From an uncultured Eubacteriales bacterium (lineage in GTDB: Bacteria; Bacillota; Clostridia; Christensenellales; Borkfalkiaceae), in the NCBI GenBank assembly GCA_900547645.1, contig URHP01000078.1, forward strand, positions 1 through 5,669: DNA of 5,669 nucleotides. Reading direction: 5' to 3'. The notes beneath the pieces are model-generated. The model was not told where the DNA came from. It was given only the letters and a program-made list of their open reading frames with translations, and searched no databases. Shown here piece by piece: positions 1 to 5,669 of the stretch (positions within the stretch are counted from its first letter, which is position 1; each line of letters starts with the position of its first letter). Made by a program: the position numbers and the translations under genes.

Positions 1-48
1 CGAGATGAGCGCTAGTCTCGTGGGCTCGGAGATGTGTATAAGAGACAG
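1..48 (+). other. Nextera sequencing adapter (not biological)
   Basis: Artificial library sequence left on the contig end. Positions 30-48 are the 19-base Tn5 mosaic end AGATGTGTATAAGAGACAG, 15-29 are the Nextera read-2 part GTCTCGTGGGCTCGG, 7-14 (GAGCGCTA) are in the place of the i7 index, and 1-6 (CGAGAT) match the end of the P7 flow-cell primer. The order P7 tail, index, read-2 site, mosaic end is exactly that of a Nextera library molecule. Natural sequence starts at 49. Any reading frame that runs through this block gains artificial residues. Confidence 0.98.
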
Positions 49-171
49 GTAGTAGTCCGCGCCCGCCGACTCTTCCAGCTCCACGCCGAGCTTTCCGTCC
101 TGCTCCGCTGCGTTCACGGAGAACGAACCGGGCGCCGCGACGATTTCCTCCGCGCCCGCGGCATCCGTCGC
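49..171 (-). other. Incomplete tail after the GH36 unit
   Basis: Residues 1614-1654. After the C-terminal beta domain the chain goes on with an Ala- and Glu-rich linker-like stretch and then GSFSVNAAEQDG, KLGVELEES and AGADYY. The alternation of beta-prone strands ending in a Tyr pair resembles the first strands of an FN3-type or similar beta-sandwich. Too little is present to name it. The contig is cut here by adapter at position 48, so additional modules or a cell-wall anchor may follow in the genome. Confidence 0.4.
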
Positions 172-3100
172 CATGAAATAGATGATCTCCGCCTGATAGG
201 AACCGGGAAGCGTCAGATCGATCCCTTCCTTCAACTGCGCGCCCGTGTAGGTGTCGAAGGCGATGTTTCCGTTTTCCGACCAGACGTAGTAGCTCTTTTC
301 ATCGTCCAGTCCCTTGAACTGCACCTGATAGGTGTCCGCGACGTTTCCGCTCGTATTGGGCTTGAATGCAAGCACCGCGCCCTTGCCCGTATAGTCGTCG
401 TAGTACTCGATGCCGTCCCAGTTGTCGCCGTCGCAGCGCGGCATGTTGTGATAGACGTTGCCGTACTTCACAAGGTCTTTCATCCACGTATCGTAGATGC
501 GGATGGTGTTGACCAGCTCCGCGCGCATATCGGCGGGCATGTCGGCGGGCGCGCTCGTCATGAACACGGGCGAACCCATGAGCACGCTCCAGAAGCGGTA
601 CTGATCGTTCTTGACGGGCCCGTCGGGATTGTACATATAGTCGTTGAACCACAGCATGAGCTGCATGGACGGGAACGCGTACGAAGAATCGTAGAAGGAC
701 TGGCGCACCTGCACGGCGTCGTAGGCGTCCGTCGTCTGAATGCGCGTCGCGCGGCTCATGGAGGCAAAATCTTTGAGCGTGCCGCCGCAGTTGCAGTTCT
801 CCCACTTGAAGTAGTTGACCTCGCTCCCCGCGTTCACGTCCATCGGGACGGGATACATTTCATAGAGCTTATCGAGGATCTCGTAGGTGTTTTTCGCCGT
901 CCAATAGCCGACGTCGGTGCGGTTATAGGTGTGGTCGTGTCCCTCCTTGTCGCAGTAGCCGATGATCCAGCCGAAATCGGTGCGCATACCGTTGAGTCCG
1001 AGCTCCATGTACGAGCTGAGAATGCTCTCTTCCAGGAATGCCCTTGCGTCGGGATCGCCCGTGCACAGCTCCGACCAGAACACGTTGTCGCCGCGGGCGA
1101 ACCAGTCGTTGTTGCCGTTGACGCCCACCGCGCTCATGGCGTCGCTATGCTTCGAGCTGCCGTTCCCCGCCTGCATATAGAGCGTAAATGCCATGTCAAG
1201 CGCGTTGACGTAATTGGAGGAATATTCGATGGAGCTCTGCCACTTTTCATGCACGCCGCGCCAATCGCCGATGTCCTTCCACCAATAGGTGTCAATGGTG
1301 ATCTCGTCGATGCCCATGCCCGCAAGATCCATGACGGTGTCGTAGAACTTGGCGTCGCTCATTCTCCAGGAGCGGCGTTCGCTGTCGAGCACCTCCCACA
1401 GGTTGTAACCGAAGGAAGGCAGGCTCTCGTCCAAACGGTTTGCCTCCGGCATCATGAACGCGAACAGCCAATCCTTCATCGTGTTGGAGCCGTCGTCCAC
1501 GTCGCCCTCATAGGCGCCCACGAACACGGCGGGGACCTCGTAGGTGTCCCCTGCGGGGATGACCGTACGGAAAGTCTCGCGCATGCCCGCTTCGACGTAT
1601 ACGTCCGTTCCGATCCCGCTTACGTCGATGCGCGCGTCCGGCCAGACGACGCCGAAGTACAGCCCGTGCGCCTGCCCGTCCTTGGGCTGCGCGTTGAGGG
1701 AAACCCAGGGGATATAGCCCGCGTCGATCTGCGTGCCGTTGTTGTATTCGGCGGTGCTGAACACTTCGAACTGATAGCCGTTGGAGATCTCATCCTCGCG
1801 ATAGCCGTAGTTCGTCGTGTAGACGGCGCCCTTATAAGCGTAGCTGTTCGTCATGCGCGAACCGTCGGGACGCTGCAGGTTGAGCGCGTACGAATCCTGC
1901 GCGGTCACAAGGACGGGTTCTCCGCTCTCGTTGACGATGTCGATGCGGTGCTGGACAGGCGCGTCGAACCCGACGTGCGCGGACCAGACCGAACGCAGCG
2001 TGAACTTTCCGCCCGAATCCTTGAACGTCAGCGTATAGACCGCAAGTTTCCCGTTGTAGTCCTCATGCGCCGAATTGATGTTTTTGGATACAACGGGCGT
2101 TTCGGTATACTGTTCGCCCTCGAACACCCAGTCGATGGTATAATCTTCGCCGTCCTTTCCGCCCAATTTGACGTCGGTCAGGAAGGGAATGTAGGATTCG
2201 CCGCCGCCCAGCCAGTCATAGCCGCCCGCCGTCGAAAGATCGGTCACGGCAATGCCGTTCTTGATCGCCTTGAAGGAAACGCTCATGCTGTCCGTCGAAA
2301 GTTTGAATTCCTCCGACGAAGTGCTCATGTCGGCAATGCGGACGGTGACGGACTGCTCCATGTCCGCGCAGAGGGCGGTGATGACGTTGACGCCCGGCTC
2401 CGTGACGGAGATCTCGGCGGCATACGTTCCAAGTTCGGAAGCCTGCGCCGTGGCAACCTGCTGTCCGTTCAGCAGGATCCTGACTTCTCGGTCCGCGCCG
2501 AGCGCGACGCCGCTCACTTCGAATTTGCCCTCGCCCGAGAGAACGACCGCCTGCCCGTCCACGGGAGATTCGACGGACAGATACCCGTCGAGCAGCTCCG
2601 AACTTTTGGCGACGACGGGGCTTACCCATACGCCCCAGTCGCACTGATAACTGCCGTCGGCGTTGCCGATCATCAGCCGAAGCCGCGAAACGCCCGTGAT
2701 GTCCACGACCACGTGGCGCAGATCGGTGCCGTATTTGACGAGGTTGGAATCGAACAGGATGCGCCCGTCCCCTTCCACCAGGAACTGCACCGTGCCCGCG
2801 GCGCTGCCGTTGGCGGTATCGTCGTTGAGCCCGAAGTACGATTCGAAGACGGTGTAACCGAAATCGGCGGGGAACTGATATTCCACATAGGCGTACTTGC
2901 TGTCATCGTCAAAGGCGTGAAGGGAGATGCCGTTTTCGTACACCTTGCCGTTGATGGTGATGTCCTCGCCCATGATGCTCTCGTTGATGCCGATATTGCC
3001 CCAGCCGGTCGCGCTGGAGACGATGTTAAGATCGGTCAGATACTCTTTTTCGGAGAGCTGCGTCTTGGTAAGGCGCGGGCTGCCCCAGATCGCCGTATCT

Positions 3101-5010
3101 TCCGCGGGATCGCCGTTGTCGAGCACGGAGAGCTTGAGCGTCTTTGCGTTTTCTCCGTAATAACAGGAGAAGAAATAGCCGCTGTTGTCAAACGTCACGG
3201 CGGGAGAGTTGAACGTCTTGCTGCTGCCGTCCTCATACGTCACTTCCGCACAGAAAATAACATCCCCGGGCGTCGCAAGCCCCACCGTCGCTTCAAACGT
3301 ATCGTAGGGCTTCCCCGAAACGTCAAACGTATAGCTCGATACCGAATTGGACGAGAGCGAGGAAGGGAAATACCTGTCGCCGCCCTCCACATGCATGAGC
3401 GCCGTCTGTCCCGCAAAAGTCAGTCCCCTGCTCACGCGATAGGGCCACGTTGCGGAAACGCTCTCTTCCTCAATGTAAAAGGCGTCGAGCATACTGTCGC
3501 CCTTATAGAACGCCGCGTTGCAGAAGTCGATGCGTCCGTTTGCGTACGTCGTATCCGCAATGACGCGGATCTGGAACTTTTTCGTCCCCGCGGGGATCTT
3601 TGCCGCAAGGCGGTACGGATAGGGCGAAGGCGACGAGGTGAATCCGAGAATTTTGTCCGTTCCGGCGATCTTTACGCCGTCCGCCCACAGCTCGTAGTAC
3701 GCGCCCGAGCTTGCGGGATCCGCCACGTATGCTTCAAAGAAGTCTGGCTCCATGCCCGTGATGTCCACTTCGAGATAGGAGAAGTTCAGGGGATTGGTCG
3801 GATCCTGCTGATAAGTGGTATAGGGAACATCCACAAGATGCAGCCCGATGCCCTTCTGATATGTGACCTGCGTCGCGTAGATCTGGTAGGTGAGCGGCTG
3901 CCCTTCCGTGGTCTGATCGCGCCCGACGGAAGTCCCCCACCCGATGTTGGAAGCACCGAACGCCAGATCGCTCATGTAGATGCGCCCTTCGCCCATGCTC
4001 TGCGTAAACACAGGGGACGCCATCAGAAGCATATCGTCCGAGATCCCGTCGCCGCCGTCATTTACCGTGAAATGGATCTTCGACGCGCCGCGCACATCTG
4101 CGATGAATTTGAGGGGCTGCATGTAGCCGTACACCGTTTCCGACTGCGTTGTGGTGAGCAGCGTCCCCTCCGCGTCATATGCCTCCGCAATGACGGAAAC
4201 GGAGCCGGCGTTTGCGCCGCCCGCGACGTAGTCGGAGATGCCGAGCCACGTCTCGAAGAATCCGTACTCGCCGTCAATGATCAGGTCAAATTCCGCCGTT
4301 GCGTTCACGGAGAAGCCGTAATCGAAACGCTGTCCCGCAATGGTGAGCGCGTTTCCGTACAGATCATAGTTGCGCTGAACGGGCACGGGCCACGCACCGT
4401 ACGTCGTGTTTTCGATGCGCTTCGTAACAGCGTTGGCGCTGCTCGTATAGAACACCGCGTCGCCGAAGGAGACGCACGTCCCCTCCGCGCCCTCCGCCTC
4501 CAGACGGATGACGTTCACGTCCTCCGCGGAGATGCAGAACTTCTTGTGGAATTCGTCGGAGGCGACCGTCTCCTGCGCGACCTGCTGCCCGTCCACGATG
4601 AGGCGCACGACAGCGGTCTTTCCGCTCGCCTGCACGGCATCGATGCCGAAATTCACGTCAAACAGCGTGAAATCATGTCCTTCGGGAAGCGTCACCTCGA
4701 TATACGCCGCCCCGCTTGCAGGCGTGAGCAGCGAAAGCCCGCTGTTGTAGAGCGTGAACGCCGACTGCGGTCCCAGCGCGATGCGCCCGCCGTCCACCGC
4801 GTTGACGTCCACCGTCGCCTTGCCGCTCGCGTGGGCGCTCGAACTCGTGTAGGACTGATCGGCAAGATAGGCGCACAGATCGCGCTTGTCGAGCGTCGTT
4901 TCCGCGGACGGCGCAAGCCCCGTCACCGAACAGAGTACCGTGCCGATCCCGCACAATACGAGCAAGACCGTCAGCAGCACTATGATAAGTTTCTTTCTGA
5001 TCGTCGTCAT
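49..5010 (-). CDS. Secreted multimodular GH36 (alpha-galactosidase-type) glycoside hydrolase with five NPCBM-like modules, C-terminus missing
   Basis: Probable extracellular exo-acting alpha-glycosidase of clan GH-D. The frame is open for 1,654 codons and is cut by the adapter, so the true C-terminus is unknown. Domain order: signal peptide about 1-36; five NPCBM/CBM51-like modules about 65-801; Ig-like domain about 811-894; GH36 N-terminal beta-sandwich about 900-1190; (beta/alpha)8 barrel about 1195-1527; C-terminal beta domain about 1531-1613; then an incomplete tail. The predicted nucleophile is D1345 and the acid/base D1428. The start at 5010 is fixed by AAGGAGG six bases upstream and by the basic-then-hydrophobic N-terminus MTTIRKKLIIVLLTVLLVL. 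The stop of the upstream gene lies one base before it, so the two are likely co-transcribed and translationally coupled. Typical GH36 enzymes are about 700 residues; the extra length is mostly binding modules. The exact substrate cannot be fixed: alpha-galactoside is the family default, but one substrate-binding Asp is changed. Confidence 0.93.
172..2313 (-). other. GH36 catalytic unit (N-terminal beta-sandwich, TIM barrel, C-terminal beta domain)
   Basis: Residues about 900-1613. The beta-rich part about 900-1190 corresponds to the supersandwich that precedes the GH36 barrel. The barrel shows the family landmarks in order: GIDEITIDTYWW then GDW (1233-1250), matching the substrate-binding DDGW...GDW region; GLNGMRTDFGW (1338-1348), where D1345 takes the place of the nucleophile in K-W-D-M-N; and ENCNCGGTLKD (1404-1414), matching E-x-C-x-x-G-G-x-x-x-D, followed without gaps by IQTTDAYDA (1424-1432), where D1428 takes the place of the acid/base in T-S-D-x-x-D. 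The stretch FWSVLMGSPVFMTSAP (1473-1488) is the late barrel strand. The C-terminal beta domain holds GKGAVLAFKPN and a late LPGSYQAEIIY. Differences from typical enzymes are Asp-Thr at 1240-1241 and Arg at 1343 instead of Lys. Confidence 0.88.
2329..2580 (-). other. Bacterial Ig-like domain between binding modules and catalytic unit
   Basis: Residues about 811-894. The stretch SVESPVDGQAVV opens like a bacterial Ig-like fold, continues with the strands KFEVSGVA and EVRILLNGQQVA, and closes with GTYAAEISV, the turn EPGVNVITA and SVTVRIAD. This pattern (S-P-x-D-G, then a V-x-V-x-L-N-G-Q strand, then G-x-x-x-x-x-V-x-L-x-x-G-x-N-x-I) is that of Ig-like spacers common in Gram-positive extracellular glycosidases. 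It probably acts as a rigid spacer between the sugar-binding array and the enzyme. It could also be called an FN3-like fold; the difference cannot be settled by eye. Confidence 0.65.
2608..4818 (-). repeat. Five tandem NPCBM/CBM51-like modules encoded in the GH36 gene
   Basis: Residues about 65-801 form five diverged copies of one beta-sandwich module, approximately 65-189, 204-336, 344-503, 509-650 and 657-801. Each carries a central F-(E/D)-x(3)-(G/A) core: F117-D118, F252-E253, F425-E426, F572-E573 and F722-E723, spaced 135, 173, 147 and 150 residues apart. Copies 3 and 5 are closest to the family, with a Y-x-(S/T)-D-L or Y-L-T-D-L opening, a G-W-G motif (357-359, 669-671) and KGIGLH (386-391) or NGISLH (693-698). 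Copies 2, 4 and 5 end in an S-P strand (332-333, 644-645, 797-798). Copies 1 and 3 end instead in DAVFY or NAAFY. Members of CBM51 (NPCBM) are known to bind galactose and blood-group A/B glycans; the ligand here is not known. Copies 1 and 4 are the least certain. Confidence 0.75.
4903..5010 (-). other. Signal peptide of the GH36 protein
   Basis: Residues 1-36. The n-region MTTIRKK carries three positive charges. It is followed by a hydrophobic stretch from L8 to about A33, rich in Leu, Val and Ile, and by small residues around P34-S35-A36 where cleavage could occur. This predicts Sec export, fitting a protein built of carbohydrate-binding modules. Neither C20 (preceded by L-V-L) nor C27 (preceded by T-V-L) has a proper lipobox, so a lipoprotein is unlikely. 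An uncleaved membrane anchor is the alternative. Confidence 0.85.
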
Positions 5011-5011
5011 A

Positions 5012-5620
5012 TTACGCCTCCTTCGTGCATGCAAGCGTTCTGTAAGTGCCGGGGGCAGATGCCGAAACGTCGGTGACCGCCTGTCCGTTATAGCGGAACT
5101 GCGTCACGTTCCCGCCGCCGATCACGGCGTCGAATGCAAAGCGGAGCGTGCTGTCCGACGTGATCTGCATATACCCCTTTTCCGTATAGTTCCCGGAAGT
5201 GTTGTAACGGCTGAAATAGTCGTAGGAAACGAACAGCTCGCCGTAAACCGTTTCACCCTCCTCGCGTACGATCAGACGGGGCGCGGAATAGGGAATGTAC
5301 AGAGACGGATCGTAGAACCCGTGCGAATTTCCCCAGGAAAATTCCAGCGTGCCGTCGCGGTGCGCGATGATCTGATAGTCGTACACATAGGGCGCGCCCA
5401 GCTTGTGATCGACGGTGCTCAGGACGAGACGCGCGCTCTCCGCGCCTGCGGCAAACGTGTACATGACGTGAACGCCCTTCTCCGAACGCACGATCTTCGC
5501 CTGCACTTCGTCGCCCGCGCCCGCAGCGAGGGACGCGTAAGGCTGCTGCCAGAACGCCTCGTCGAACGCGCCGTCCACGCGGTAATCGCCGCTGTTGTCA
5601 AGCGCCGCATAGACGTTGCC
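5012..5620 (-). CDS. Protein with CBM9-like beta-sandwich domain, N-terminus missing
   Basis: C-terminal 202 residues of a larger protein, running into the adapter at 5621 without a natural start. The residues MYKRQ that can be translated before position 5620 come from the Tn5 mosaic end and are not real. Near the visible beginning is VDGAFDEAFW (15-24), the D-G-x-x-D-E-x-x-W signature of CBM9-type and related sugar-binding beta-sandwiches. The rest is beta-rich and aromatic, with DYQIIAHRDGTLEFSWGN and SRYNTSGNYTEKGYMQI, and ends in KEA. No catalytic motif is visible, so the remaining part looks purely binding or structural, probably extracellular. The stop TAA (5012-5014) is one base from the ATG of the GH36 gene, and the last codons contain that gene's ribosome binding site. 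The missing N-terminal part could hold another enzyme or binding domain; the function stays open. Confidence 0.85.
   Translation of the reverse strand, partial: GNVYAALDNSGDYRVDGAFDEAFWQQPYASLAAGAGDEVQAKIVRSEKGVHVMYTFAAGAESARLVLSTVDHKLGAPYVYDYQIIAHRDGTLEFSWGNSHGFYDPSLYIPYSAPRLIVREEGETVYGELFVSYDYFSRYNTSGNYTEKGYMQITSDSTLRFAFDAVIGGGNVTQFRYNGQAVTDVSASAPGTYRTLACTKEA
5017..5023 (-). promoter_or_regulatory. Ribosome binding site AAGGAGG of the GH36 gene
   Basis: Read on the minus strand, AAGGAGG is a full Shine-Dalgarno match ending six bases before the ATG at 5010-5008. It lies inside the last codons of the upstream gene (Lys-Glu-Ala-stop), so ribosomes finishing that gene stop next to the new start. 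This supports translational coupling and settles the choice of start codon. Confidence 0.93.
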
Positions 5621-5669
5621 CTGTCTCTTATACACATCTCCGAGCCCACGAGACTAGCGCTCATCTCGT
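5621..5669 (-). other. Nextera sequencing adapter (not biological)
   Basis: Reverse complement of the block at the other end plus one more P7 base. Positions 5621-5639 are CTGTCTCTTATACACATCT, the mosaic end; 5640-5654 are CCGAGCCCACGAGAC; 5655-5662 are the index read TAGCGCTC, which I recall as Nextera index N723; 5663-5669 are ATCTCGT, the start of the P7 complement. Both contig ends therefore carry the same read-through adapter, and natural sequence ends at 5620. Confidence 0.98.

Noticed and set aside
1..48. Continuation of the GH36 reading frame to position 1
   Set aside because: The frame stays open but these 16 codons are adapter, so they are not part of the protein.
299..805. Minus-strand frame of 168 codons as a separate gene
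   Set aside because: It overlaps the GH36 barrel and C-terminal domain in another frame, is very rich in Arg, His and Ala, and shows no motif.
2216..2647. Overlapping frames on both strands around the Ig-like and GH36 N-terminal region
   Set aside because: Both are out of frame with the continuous GH36 gene and show only biased composition.
4930..4953. Lipoprotein signal at C20 or C27
   Set aside because: The residues before each Cys (L-V-L and T-V-L) lack the small residue needed at position -1 of a lipobox.
4673..4954. Two minus-strand frames near the start of the GH36 gene
   Set aside because: They are frame-shifted readings of the signal peptide and first NPCBM-like module and have no ribosome binding site.
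34..5076. Plus-strand open frame of 1,680 codons as a giant protein
   Set aside because: It starts in adapter sequence, has no ribosome binding site, reads as a composition-biased Arg/His/Val mixture, and lies codon on codon opposite a gene with clear signal peptide, NPCBM and GH36 motifs.
49..5620. tRNA, rRNA, CRISPR array, riboswitch or terminator
   Set aside because: Nothing of these types was seen; the natural sequence is coding almost without a gap.
5419..5664. Minus-strand frame beginning MSASLVGSEMCIRDR
   Set aside because: Its first residues are translated adapter and the rest is an alternate frame of the CBM9-like gene.
1..5669. Terminal inverted repeats with Tn5 mosaic ends as a transposon
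   Set aside because: The ends include Illumina primer sites and an index and no transposase gene is present; this is library adapter.

Overview
The window is a metagenome-style contig of which only about positions 49-5620 are biological. Positions 1-48 and 5621-5669 are Illumina Nextera adapter: Tn5 mosaic end, read-2 primer site, an 8-base i7 index and part of P7. They sit in inverted orientation at the two ends. The natural DNA is therefore cut at both sides, and both genes in it are incomplete.

All real coding content is on the minus strand. Reading in the direction of transcription, the first gene (5620 to 5012) is the C-terminal 202 residues of a protein with a CBM9-like beta-sandwich signature. 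One base after its stop comes a very large gene (5010 to 49) with a textbook AAGGAGG ribosome binding site. It is open for 1,654 codons and has no natural stop before the adapter. Its product is a secreted multimodular glycoside hydrolase: signal peptide, five tandem NPCBM/CBM51-like modules, one bacterial Ig-like domain, a complete GH36 (melibiase-type) catalytic unit, and the start of a further region that is cut off. There is no intergenic stretch of any length, no RNA gene, no CRISPR array and no natural mobile element.

The DNA is GC-rich with a strong Shine-Dalgarno sequence, and the architecture (NPCBM repeats attached to a GH36 enzyme and a CBM9-like neighbour) is typical of Gram-positive gut anaerobes of the Clostridia. 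A GC-rich uncultured Clostridia-type member of an animal gut community is the best guess, but this is inference without any marker gene. The two genes look like part of an operon for extracellular breakdown of alpha-linked glycans, with several sugar-binding modules holding the enzyme on its substrate. The plus strand carries a 5-kb stop-free frame, which is a mirror of the big gene's codon bias and not a gene.

The most interesting points are the five divergent NPCBM-like modules in one chain, the GH36 active site with its substrate-recognition Asp-Asp changed to Asp-Thr, and the adapter contamination that creates false protein starts (MYKRQ, MCIRDR).
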